From Sipunculus nudus (Eukaryota > Annelida > Sipuncula > Golfingiida > Sipunculidae), in contig CM049313.1 in NCBI GenBank assembly GCA_026874595.1, positions 22,374,008 through 22,438,007 on the forward strand: a stretch of 64,000 nucleotides of DNA. The letters are read 5' to 3'. Numbering within the stretch: the first letter of the stretch is position 1; the number at the start of each line of letters is the position of its first letter. The notes beneath the pieces were generated by a model. It was not told where the DNA came from and ran no database searches. It was given only the letters and a program-made list of their open reading frames with translations. Position numbers and translations under genes: made by a program. Below are positions 1-11,615 of the stretch, one piece after another.

Positions 1-73
1 CAATGTAAGCGCATATAGCCTAGCTTAAAGCTGTGCCCATTCTTCTCTGTCCGTTACTTTATCTCGTCGTTCG

Positions 74-75
<2 letters not shown>

Positions 76-107
<32 letters not shown>
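76..107. repeat. (TC)n microsatellite
   Basis: An uninterrupted TC dinucleotide run of about 16 units. No gene features are seen in the flanking sequence (1-570), which is AT-rich with only short chance ORFs. Confidence 0.95.
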
Positions 108-112
<5 letters not shown>

Positions 113-569
113 ATTTCGAAGTGTATTGCATAAAATGTTGTTGGACTTATTTATAAAAATTTAAATGACTCTTTTTTTTAACTAACCTGCCGATGGTGAC
201 TGCTCCAGGGGGAAATGATATCAGGTTTTCTGGTTTCTATCAATTAGACCGAAACCTAGAGGCACACAAGTAATGCTCTAGTATCCACAAACTTGGAAAA
301 AAAGGCCTTGTAAATAAAAATACAGGCAAAATACAAAATAGATTTAAAAGCACATGCATGATTAAAATCAGTTGTTACATTGTTAAGTGGGAGACATTTG
401 GGATGTAATTTCATAAACTACATATGTTTAAACAACAAACCATAGTGTGAGGTCTTACATGGAAAAACTATTGTTTCATAATTCTGGCCAAAGATATGCA
501 TGTAACAGCAAACACTTGAAGGATGCAAACAACTGAAATCGAGATATTTATTTTTTAACAGTTAATGAA

Positions 570-1322
570 GCTATTCTGAAAACAAGGGCACCGCAAAGCG
601 GAGCATCCCCTCGGATGTGCATAATTAGAATAGGTGTATTACCCAGTGTGACAATTAGGAGGACAGCTCTCTGGTCTGGACCTTTGCTCCTGTCACCTGA
701 ACTAAATAGGGTTTCTTCATCCATGGGTTGATGAGACATGAGCAAGATGACGCTATCAGGTCTTGGTCAGACGTGTTGGCCTAAAATGGGTCCACAAGTT
801 TTTTTTTTCAAAAAGTGGGCACTGTGACCGTGACCTTTGATCCCTTGACCTGAAAATCAATAGGGTTCTTCATCTATGGGAGGGTGCGCCATTGGTGGAC
901 GATGAATGGTTTTGGTGAAACGGTTTGGCTTTAAAGTGGTATACAAGCTTTTTTAAGAAGTTGGCCGTGGGGCCGTGACCTCTGACCTTGTGACAACAAA
1001 ATCGATAGGGTTCTTCATCCATAGCTGGGTGAGCCATATGAGCAAGATGACACTATCAGGTGTTGGTCAAACGGGTTGGCTAAAAATGGGTCCACAAGCT
1101 TTTTCAAGAAGTGGGCCCTGTGGCCGTGAACTTTGACCACATGACCTCAAAATCGATAGGGTGCTTTATCCATTGGTGAGTGAGCCATTTTTGCAAGATG
1201 AAAGGTTTTGTCAAAAGGTTTGACTTGAAATAGATCCGCAAGCCAACAAGACGGACGGACAGACGGACGCACGAACGGTGGCGATACTATATCTCTTTCG
1301 CAACTTCGTTGCGAGAGGATAA
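570..1322 (+). repeat. Dispersed repeat element with ~150-bp internal tandem units
   Basis: At least four diverged units recur about every 150 bp. The marker TAGGGT...TTCATCCAT appears near 706, 861, 1007 and 1158, and each unit carries GTGACCTTTGACC-like and GGGTCCACAAGC-like segments. The block begins with a GCACCGCAAAGCGGAGCAT segment, passes through a GACGGACGGACAGACGGACG tract, and ends in a short hairpin with core CGCAAC-TTC-GTTGCG at 1299-1313. It has no coding capacity. Its boundaries are estimated from where similarity between units stops. I take it to be a non-autonomous repeat of marine-invertebrate type; the class is not assigned. Confidence 0.75.
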
Positions 1323-4120
1323 TAAGCCTTGCAAGTGAAATACATTAATATTACTTTTCCATTATAGGAAAGCTAACTATTAAATATTGTCTGAACTGAT
1401 AGGCATAAATACTGTATTACCCAACACAAAAGGAAATAATCGCAAAACAGTCACATGATTAAACACGTCTGTCAATTAAGTCAATTTAGCTCAACGATTC
1501 CCGAGTCAAAAGGGAACAGATTATTTACCTTTTATGCAAAGACATGAATTTACAAAAGTTCGCGATCAGCAGAAGTAAAAGTATCGTGGTAATATCATTT
1601 TGAAAATAATTGTGTCGAATTAAGTAAAACCCTTGTACATAAATTGATAGCCCATGTGTTCCGCTTTCCCGACTGAAGAACGGACATTCGTTTAACAAAG
1701 ATGGCGCCACCACTGAGTTACAATCACATGTCAGACATGAGCAATAAGCCTAGTAAATATGATAACGATTGACGCGGCCATTCTTGAGATGAAATGTAAG
1801 GTATTTCACGGACTTTACATAAACAATTGAAAATTCATCAATTCCAAGGAATCATTGCATATTACTTGAAGGCAGAAGTTTTATCAATCAATGACCAATA
1901 TGAAGGAAAGTGGAACAGACCATTTTGATCCCAGAAAGCATTTCATCATAGATTCGGCCACTTTAAGGTCATAAACTTATGTTTGTAAGCAAACAGACGT
2001 TTTGAGAAATTGAGTAAAATTGTGTCGGGAAAGACGTACGGGCGTACGGACGTAGACCATCCTAGCAGTCCTCCCCTACTAAAATAATGTGCTGGTGTAA
2101 GTTTGTTGACACAAGACCAAATAACCTCTTGTTTTATCAACACGGCTCCTTGCGGATTTGTTGAGAGGTTCCGATCTATCTGATATACATTTCAGTTTTA
2201 TTAGAATTTGCACTTGACCTTCCTTTTGATGTTTTGTTTCTCTTCTCTGCCTATATGGAAAACTTGACGCAATTACCCGTAAGAGCTACTTAGATTTTCG
2301 TGCAATTTTTTTTTCTGTATAAAGACATAGGCCAGGAGACTGACGCGTAGGGCAGTGTGAATGGGACGAAGGTTATCAAACCTGCGGTCACAAGTCTTCT
2401 TAACCATAACCATAATAGGTTGGTTACGACAATAATTTTCTGTGTATAATGATAGTTTATATTTAATGTATCTAATACAGCCCTTAAGCAAAGATATGTG
2501 AGATGCACGTTTATGGCTTTACATAACAAATACGTCTTTATTTCAGAGAGGAAAGACTTCCATTATGCAATCTGTTGTTCAACGATCTGATTTGAACGCA
2601 AGCCATAAGAGTAATCTGTGTTTGCAAAAGCGCTCGATGGTTAATCCCTCAAGTGAGCACGAAAGGGTTGACATTACACTTGAGATAAGGGCTCTCAGGG
2701 GATACTCGGTAAATTGATCATTGAAATATGGGTAACACCAGATAACTTGGTCATTGGTGAGAATATATTCATATGCCGACCGGCGAGAAATAAAGCTCTT
2801 TACTTAATTACTGCGTTAAATACGTTAAATATGTTATACGACCTTGAGGTCAAGCAAACCGTATTCCAAATCTTATTATATCATCATATAACATAATTGC
2901 CTATGAAAAAAATATTAATATAGATTTTACCTAAAATGAGCCCAACTCCTGCAGGTCGAACATTTTTTCTATCTATTTTTTTCCACTTAAAGCATGAGTT
3001 TCTGTGATTAGTTCAAAAACTACTGGCACATATATAAGCACTGTCAACTCGGCAGTGACGTCACACAGGGAAATCCCCTGTGACTGAAAATTCAAGATCT
3101 CTGTAAAAGCACAGTATTTCTGCCACTGTCAGTTACAAATTTTCATCAGAGACTAAAAAACCACATGCATTACTAGATCTGAGTTGTTGATAAAATACAG
3201 TCGATGATGCCACATGTGTACAAGCCAATCATATCAGGGCAAAGTCTGGGATCTGGATGAAACCCTCCCTTCACACAACAAACGCACGTTGAATAGGTTT
3301 ACTTAACCTTCACTCACACCCCAACATTTTTTACCAAATTTATTATTAAAAAAATCATATAATGACACTTCATGGCTATAAGAACCTTAAATTCCAACAC
3401 TCTTTCTCGAAAATTGAATAAATTCAAGTCCTGCAACTAACCCATAATCATTTGTGATCAACCTGACAGTGGCCACTGTGAAAATGACTAAACCAGTTTC
3501 CTGTTATCCCAAAAACTATCATCCTTCCCTTCATGTGAGGCATTCTTATGTGTTTCTTACTGATGCAAAATATACTTGAGATGTCATTTATATCCAAACT
3601 GTGTGGGAGACATACCTTTGGTGCTCCACATTTGTCAAATGTGCTAAAACCTGACTGATTTTCCAAGTATTTGTCTTATCTGGCCCTATTTAGCCTAAAC
3701 AAACTTATATTCTACTTTAAGTTGGCTGAAGTGATCTAGACATGTTACGTCAAAGTTACTTAATAGCTCGGAACAGAAGAGGCCACAGTCTGCCATATGT
3801 ATAATGACCTGATGACTGGTCCACAATTATGCTGACTAGTTTATGACAGTCGATGGATTCTCATTCAGTTGTAATGGACCTTCACTCAGTCAGTGGTGAC
3901 TGAATTTTAAACCTGAAAAGACATCAAGATACATTTTCTAAATAAATGTTAAACAAACAGCTAAGTTGTTATTCTCAAAATGAAAATAAAAATATATGCA
4001 TGTATATGAATAAAATATCCAAACATGAGATCTTAAGTTAACATTATGTATAAGCTGTCAGGAATAATTCCCATATAACTGCTACACATGTTAATATGTG
4101 AGATAATGTGATTGCTGATA
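1323..4120. other. No recognised feature
   Basis: AT-rich sequence. The longest open frames are under 80 codons and show no domain, signal peptide or splice-site context I could support. No RNA gene was recognised. Confidence 0.6.
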
Positions 4121-4129
4121 CACTCAGCC

Positions 4130-5350
4130 GATTGAAGGACCCCAGATCTGTGGAACGTTTTTAACTCAGCTGACTGAAGTCATCTGTGTTATAGCGGTCA
4201 CTCTTTGTCCGTCGTCCGTCCGTTCGTCCGTTAACACGGCACAAATCGTAACCATTAGACCTAGAAACTTTTACTTGTACATTCAGGTAGGTCCATGAAA
4301 AATCTCCTTAGGGTTCCTGAAAATAGGTCTCTGTTACCCATATCCTCCGAGGTATTTGGCTCGTAAATACACCCATAATAATTTTTTTTTAAATGACACA
4401 AAAACTCCAGTATCTGAATGACTGATGCGTTGATGGTCATGAATTTTTGTATGTATATTGATCATGGAGTGTTTCCTTGGTTCCTGGTGGCGCCATTTGA
4501 TTTGTTCGCATTTTACGCAATAATTTCTTTATTTTTGAGACCTTCAAAGAAGCGGCGGTCCGTTAACACGATACGAATCGTAACTGTTAGACCTAGAATC
4601 TTCTAACTTTATATCCTTGGAGGTCTGTGCAAAATCTCTTTGGGAACCTGAAAAAAGGGTCTCTGTTACCTATATCCTCCCAGCTATAGGGCTCGTCAGT
4701 ACCCACAGAATAATTAAAAATGTGATACAAAAGCTCCATTATCTAAATAACTAATTAATGTTTGCCATGATACTTTCCATATATATGGATCATGGAGTAT
4801 TTCATCAGTTCTTTGAGACTGGTGACACAACTAGTAATTTTTTTTTCTATTTTTGATATCAAATGAAGTGGTCTGGCTGTTATTAAGGGCATAAACCGTA
4901 ACCTTTAGAGCTAGAAATTCCTAACTTTATATCTATAGAGGTCTTAGGCAAATCTCCCTGGAAACCTAAAATTAGGTAATGGTGACTTATATTTTGTGAA
5001 TTATGGGAGAAAACATGAATTTTAAGCACTCAGTGAGTCATGGCACAAATTGTATTCATATAGCTTAAAATTCCCATACAAGATTTTCAGGAAGGTCCAT
5101 TAAAACATCTCTCTGGAAACCTGAAATAATGTCATTCTGACCTATTTTCTGCAAGCTGTGTGATAGAACATGATTTTAACACTCAATTATTCAGTCAGAT
5201 TGGAACAAATGGTAGAAGCTGGATGTAGAATAAGGTCACTGTTACCTATTCCTAAGGTCTGTTTGCAAAATGCATAATTTTGAGCACTCTGGGAGTCAGT
5301 ATACCCATTGTACAAGGCTCCTTGAATTCAGCTGAGCGTCTTGGCCCCTT
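4130..5350 (-). repeat. Tandem repeat block (~330-bp units), inverted relative of the 44.4-46.4 kb array
   Basis: The block opens with CAGCTGACTGAAGTCATC, then a TCCGTC-rich tract around 4200-4232 and TTAACACGGCACAAATCGTA. These are reverse complements of the end of the array at 46.3-46.4 kb. Diverged units follow with recurring motifs (GTTAGACCTAGAA, GGGTCTCTGTTACC, ATATCCTCC). The copies here are more diverged than those at 44-46 kb. No coding potential. Confidence 0.75.
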
Positions 5351-5359
5351 GGCCACTTG

Positions 5360-7919
5360 TATTCCGTATAACATGGTATAACAAGAATATGTATATAATT
5401 TAAAAAGCTCCAAACGGATTTAGACGTCGGTACAATTTTCGCAAGATGCAGGGCTTTGGCAGAGTCTTCCTATAGAACGCGTATTAAGCCTGCTGGTGGC
5501 TGCATAATTTACATTTTTGCAGAAATACGAACCAAGTTCCTTAAGCTTTTACCTCACAGCTAATTTCAAGGTTCGTTATAAACACATACAAATAGGTACG
5601 CTCCCTGATGAACTCTGTGTTATTCAGGCATTGAGAATTATCTGAGTGCCGTGCTGTATTGGCATAAGCTATATGGTCACCAGTGCTCAGATATTCGGGA
5701 TTCGTTCACCCCTCAAATTACGCTTAAAGGTATACATCGCTTACTGGGCCATAGTGTCCGGAGGAAGTTACCAATTTCAGTTGATCTCCTGTATAGCATG
5801 TTATTGCAACTTGACGTATAACTTGCAGGAATGAGGTCGCACTGTGGATATGCATACTCTGTGGATTGGGAGTGCTATTGCGTGAAGCAAATTTGGTTCC
5901 CAGCGGCCAATCACAAGAACAGCCCATGACAAGAAATGCTATTGTTTTTACTGACTTGGGTATGCTTGTTCGCGTGAGACGTAGTAAACCGATACAGTAT
6001 CAGGAAAGGGTTATGGAAATTCCGATTGCGAGGGTAGCCAGCTCTGCCATATATATGTGCCGTACATTATACTCGAAGTAACTTACAGGGAATGCACAAT
6101 CCTACACATTGACATTAAAGGGTTTGATGAATCCACTCACACGTGCCTTATGACATGATTTGGACAATTATTACAGGCTGCAGGTTAGGATCCGTTGTCG
6201 TAAAGCGGCCACAGCCTTCGTAGGGGCGGGGAAACCTGTATGCACAGTGTGGGGATCCCCATTGAAAATATACAATTGTCCGGAGATTGGCGCAGCATTG
6301 CGATACTAGACAAAAAAAACAGCGTCCTCTGGCCCAGAGACTTAGTAGTGAACTAATTATTGGAAATGCTCTCAGTAGTTCCATGTAGGACTTAAATACA
6401 TAGATCAGTAAATATGGGAATAACGAGGAAACTACTAATACAATTTAATATAAAAATTCAATTTACTAAATGATCGGAAAATGTTGTGCATCGGTAGATA
6501 TGCTGTGATGATATCTCTCCTTCTCACCCTGTGTGACCCCCACAATACATAACTATCATTTTTATTTAAAACTCAGAACGATTTTTTCGGTGTAAAAACT
6601 TCAGATAAACCCACCTCCCCATTTCAGGTTTCCCTAGGTACAGGCAACCCCCCGAAGGTAATCTGAACACGATTTAAGACTATCTTTGGGGATAGCCTGA
6701 CCTGATTTCAGGTTTTTCCCGACTGTTCAGATTATAAAGCTTATCAAACAAATATGATTACTGTTTGTGTAAGTAGGAGCTAACCGCTCCTGATATATTT
6801 ATTAACGACATCCTCAGCTGACTGGTGATATAGTGGTCGGGCCGTACATATGTCTCTCTGTCCGTTACCACTTCATAACACGTATTATCTCAAGTGCTAG
6901 CGCATCACCATATGCTAACGTATACCCAGTTTCGTCAGCTCTCCATGAATCTTTATTAACTCTGTATTATCCTAACTCTAGCTCCCGTGCTCTCTCCTTA
7001 CGCTTGGATTCCCTCCGCTGAGAAAAGCCCTATATAAGAAGTATTCGAAAGCTAGCGAAATCACAGTGGAGAATAAACAAAAGTATCCTGGCTCCTGGCT
7101 AAAAATGTGTCAGATACTAGGATGAAAACATATTTGCATCATATGGTAACATAACATACCACTTTAAATCGTTATGTCCCTTAAACAGTTGAGTCAGATA
7201 GGTCTCCATCTCAAGCGGTAAAAACAAACATGTCTTGAGGGGATCCCCCCCCCCCCCCCCCGTCATAAAACGTTTAACCCGTTATCAACCTCCAGCGCAG
7301 AGTCAAGATATGTTGTGTTAATCCTTTACATTCATGATAAAGCACATGCACGGAGAATGCTGCATCATACGCGCCACCTGGTGATTGTTTCATACGCTGT
7401 GATTCGAAGCACAGGTAAGCACTTATTAATGACGTCACTCCAGAGACGCTTGTACATTTCAGTCGAAGATATTTAGGAGAAGGAATGCATGACGTGTACA
7501 ATTCAAATATGTATATTTCACTTTGAATAGGTGCCGCAGATGGCTCGTGTCCGATAGCAGGTTCACTGCATCTTACTCCATGGCCCTCACCTTTGTAGCA
7601 TATTTTATCTAGGCCTGGGAATAAATGTATACTTTGAGTTTGACAGAGCGTCGAATAGTCTAGCTGCACGAGCACCACAAGAAATCAAACTTTATGTAAA
7701 ATAAGAATACGAAGAAAACATGTGTAAAAATTTTAGCCGCTTGCCCGCCATGTTGCATATTTTTACCAAAACTGGTCACCGTCCAATTGCTAATCTTGCC
7801 CCCCCCCCCTTCACTAGAACTCCAGACTCACGTATACACTCCGTTATCAAAAAGACCAACAGTACTGCTATTTTATTTCTACATTTCTCGTACTACTTAC
7901 CAGCTATCATTATATACTG
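5360..7919. other. No recognised gene; poly-C tract at 7245-7261
   Basis: Mixed unique sequence. A 17-base C run lies at 7245-7261 and a shorter one at about 7799-7809. A short TCAGCTGACTGGTGATATAGTGGTC segment near 6810-6840 resembles the end of the 4.1-kb repeat. A 134-codon minus frame (7274-7678) has no recognisable domain, start context or splice context and is not called a gene. Confidence 0.55.
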
Positions 7920-9520
7920 ACGCCCGGGCGTTTATTTTTTAGACCTGGCTTTAGTCCCGGCGTCTAAACAAAGCCGGCGTCTACTTAAGTGTGGTTTTCA
8001 CGTTTCACACGAACGATTTGCAAAGTTGCGAATGTCGAAAAAATGTCCAACGACCGTATTTAAGGCTCCAAAAGTTCGCTTAACATACGCGAGGTTCGCG
8101 GGAGTGGCATTTAGTTCGGCGGGAATTTAAAAAAAGTTTGAAATTTCTTGCGAACGTTTCCCGCATCCCGGCTCGTGATTTGCTCTCAAAAATGTCTTAA
8201 AACCTTCAATATATGCGCGCGACATTCTCAAGACGTGCGTGATGTTTGCCATATCTTTGTGAAACCGTAAACAGATTCCGACAGTTTTTGATTATGTCAC
8301 GCGAAAACAACGAAGTTTATGCGATCATTTCTCGACCTATTTACAACCTGTCCGCGTGCAGGTGCCTTCGCCAGAGAAGCAAATGCGAGCGTTTTGCGTA
8401 GGTCGTAAGATAACCGCGCGACATATGTACGGCGTTCGTTATTCGCTTCCTATTCAATATAAAAAGCTCCCTCTTCATACATGCACGGCCAGTCAGGACA
8501 GGTCTGAGAGCTCGCTGCTCCATATTCTGGTCAACACTGACCTCTGGGCAAGTACTGATTAAGGTAAATGCATTTCATGGCATTCAAATACTGCCCAAGT
8601 GTCGGTCGCTAGATAAACAGGCGAAATATGTACGAATGTTGTTAGAGGTGTCTCTTTAATTGTGCTATATTCTTCGAAATTTGTAACGGATTTTATATAG
8701 TCTTCAGTCTGCCTTTGGAACTATTGCCAGACCTTCACTTTTGGATTACAACAGATTGATTTCGATATTACATGGGACTATTATTCTCTAAGAAGATTTA
8801 TGTGAACTGTTCATCTGGATTATATGTTTTAAAGGATTTATTGAGCTGTGACAGTGGTGGTTTCTAGAATCAAAGCTTAGGATCCAGACACTGTGATATA
8901 GTACACTTTATTTATTATATTGTGTAAATGTATTGATTTAGTGTATTGTAATGTTAGGACTGTTTTAAGAATAAATTATAATTATTTGTTAACAAAAAAA
9001 CCACTGACTTCTTTATTCAGTCCCCTAGACATTTCACGCTGCCTCGTGTTACAGAATCTGATTTTTATTTATCTCCCTAACAAAGTTTATGCTCGTCACG
9101 ACTACGTGATTTGTTGTTATTAGGTTCCGTAACAATGTATGTGTCGCACAAATGTCGCAGGACGTTCGTTACTCGCGAAATATGCGCAAAACGTTCGCAT
9201 GTATCGCGAAATGTCCACACGAACGTTGCCTGAAATTTTTGCGACATTCGTGTTGTGCGAATTATAGTCGGTGTTCTTTGTATTTGTGGACCGCATGGCG
9301 ACACTACACATGACATTCGCACATACGTTGAGACAAATAGACAAATTCGCACAAACTGCGCAAGAATGTTTTACGGCTCGATTGTCCCGACACATTCGGA
9401 GAAAAGCTTCTTCGAATGTTGGATTTTTTCATTTTTTTTTCGAAATTCGCATGCTTCGCAAATGGTTTGCGTGCCCCGTGAAAAGCCTGCTTTAAGGCCG
9501 GCGTTTATTAAAAATATATA
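7920..9520. mobile_element. Foldback-like repeat element with inverted arms
   Basis: Segments at about 7995-8044 and 9430-9485 are imperfect inverted repeats: TTTTCACG, then ATTTGC(A/G)AAG and TGCGAAT(G/T)TCGAAAAAA. Outside both arms lie GGCGTTTATT / CCGGCGTCTA motifs. The 9130-9430 portion is dense in TTCGCA/TGCGAA words. The interior holds a TATAAAAAG box (8458-8466), a donor-like AAG|GTAAAT (8563/8564) and an AATAAA (8970-8975), so it may contain a promoter or LTR. No transposase or reverse-transcriptase frame was found. Exact ends and superfamily are undetermined. Confidence 0.5.
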
Positions 9521-10920
9521 ATCCGCAGGCAACTAGCACAAAACAACAGGCCGAAACAATAAACCCGCTGGTCATTCGTACCTGAGAACGCAATTGAGAA
9601 CATCGCCGGTTAAATGGATTATGTTTACGTAATATCCTAATCTGCACAGCTCTACAGGGCCGCCCTGCCTGGTATATCATGAATTATTATATACGGTTGC
9701 TGGGGGACGTCTTCTTCTTGATGTTTCTTATTGTGCGCATGCGTGAACATCCAAAAGCATAATTATTTATGAATTTCCTGTATAAGAATCTCTAGACCAG
9801 GTGATCGGAAAATGTTCGAGTAATTGAACTTAAAGACTCGAATCATTTGAATTTGGTCCTACATTTAGGACAAGGCCGGTAAAGGAGATATCGAACAGCC
9901 GGTATGAATTAGCTTAAAGAGTAAAATAGCAAGGATTTCTTTCAACTTAACCAGAGACGAAATTTAGCACAGACTGAAGTAAATTCAGCTTGGTGCAACT
10001 ATTTTCACTTAGAGTACTAGTTAGCGTACAAGTAAGGATTTGTTTTTCATACAGGATATGCACACTAAATTACATACCTTGCTTTTAATCTTAGGCCAAA
10101 TGAATTCGTGTACACCAGAAAAGAAATTTTAGTATAAGAAATGCAAAAATCACACCTGAACTAAAACACTGACACTAAATAAAAACAAAAATTTGAATTG
10201 GTTGCACTTCAGATTAAGTTTAGAAAATGTATTTATTTGGTGTTACTGATAGCTTGCCGCTTTACCTTATCAATGCTATGAATTCGCAGGTATAACAGGT
10301 AAACAGAAAGAATAAATATCGCAGTGCATCGAGCGTTTGCAAAGGTTAGTGCTCCTGGAGTGGCATCGTTTCCTTTACTCTTTATACATGGTTCTTATAT
10401 TTCAGTCGGTAGGAAAACCGTTTGCATTGTCATCGCTTGCATAACTGTTTCGCATATAATGAGTTCGGTTTGTCATTCCAGAGTATTCCAAATTCACGAT
10501 ATTTGCGAAAAGGGAGATACTCGAGAACCCGAAAATACAGTGAATAAGACGTCTCATCTACATGGGTATACCTGCCCTGCGTTTTAAAATATGTTGTACA
10601 CGCGACCACGCCTGCATTTTTTTTTTTTAATTCGAAAGACTTACATCAATTATTTTTATGTAACATGTAAATCAAAGATTGACAATGTAGATTATATCAG
10701 ATCTTCCATAGTACCTGCCTATAGTCAACAAGAATATCTGCTCGCTCCGTGGGTCCTCGTCATATCTTAAGATTTAGTGTACAGATAAAATGACCAATGC
10801 GAAAAGTAGCCTCGCGAATATGAAGCCAACACAGTGTAGCACATAACATTACCAATATAGAAATATTAAAGCAGATGTTGGCCTTTGAGATATTTATCTG
10901 TGCTATCCTTCAAGTCTCTG
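9521..10920. other. No recognised feature
   Basis: Low-complexity AT-rich intergenic sequence. An 87-codon plus frame at 10324-10587 has no supporting features. Confidence 0.5.
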
Positions 10921-10924
10921 TAAA

Positions 10925-11615
10925 GAACACTTCATAAACACCTCAGTCGCCACCTGGTGATATTTGTAAGAGATGAAATGCAAATATAGCGGATTTTATT
11001 TTACTGTTACTCATACATCAGATGTTCAATTTTCAGATTCCAATAGAAGTGGACAGAAGTCAACAGTGTTACCCTACAGGTTGCTTTAAATATCACTTCA
11101 TAAACCCATCAATCGTCACGGTGATATTTGCAATAGACGTATTTACATAACAAAGTTTCAAGCAAATATTCAGAATTTATGTAATATGATTTATATAATT
11201 ATTAAAGCAACATATGTTGAATATTCAGACACAAGTGGAAGCGTTTGATATTCTGTGCTTTCTCGTAAGTTGTTTTAAATATATCCCCCAATATACACAG
11301 CCAATCATCATGGTAATGATGGTTAAAGATTTATTTTATAACTGTTATATTATCCATCCTTGCAAATATTGCAGATTTTATTATACCTTAAGAATTACAT
11401 TATTAACTACGAAAGAACCTTTTATTTATATGTGATTCCTAGCAATTTTCTTAAAAACATCTTTAAAAACACATTCTTTATCAGAGTGACATTTATTACA
11501 GATATCTTTATGCAACAATGCTTCCCTGTTTTTATGTGTTTGTGTGGGTTATTTTAAAGTTTTTCTTTATAAACACATCGATCATTTTATGATATTAGTA
11601 CGAAACCTGTTAATG
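10925..11615 (+). repeat. Diverged tandem repeat, ~165-bp unit
   Basis: The segment CTTCATAAACACCTCAGTCG...GGTGATATTTG at about 10930 recurs about 165 bp later (near 11095) and in degraded form near 11565. AAATATTCAGA and TGTTGAATATTCAGA words lie between copies. The units are strongly diverged, suggesting an old duplication. Non-coding. Confidence 0.45.

Noticed and set aside
7274-7678. 134-codon minus-strand open frame
   Set aside because: No recognisable domain, signal peptide or splice context, and composition like the surrounding non-coding DNA.
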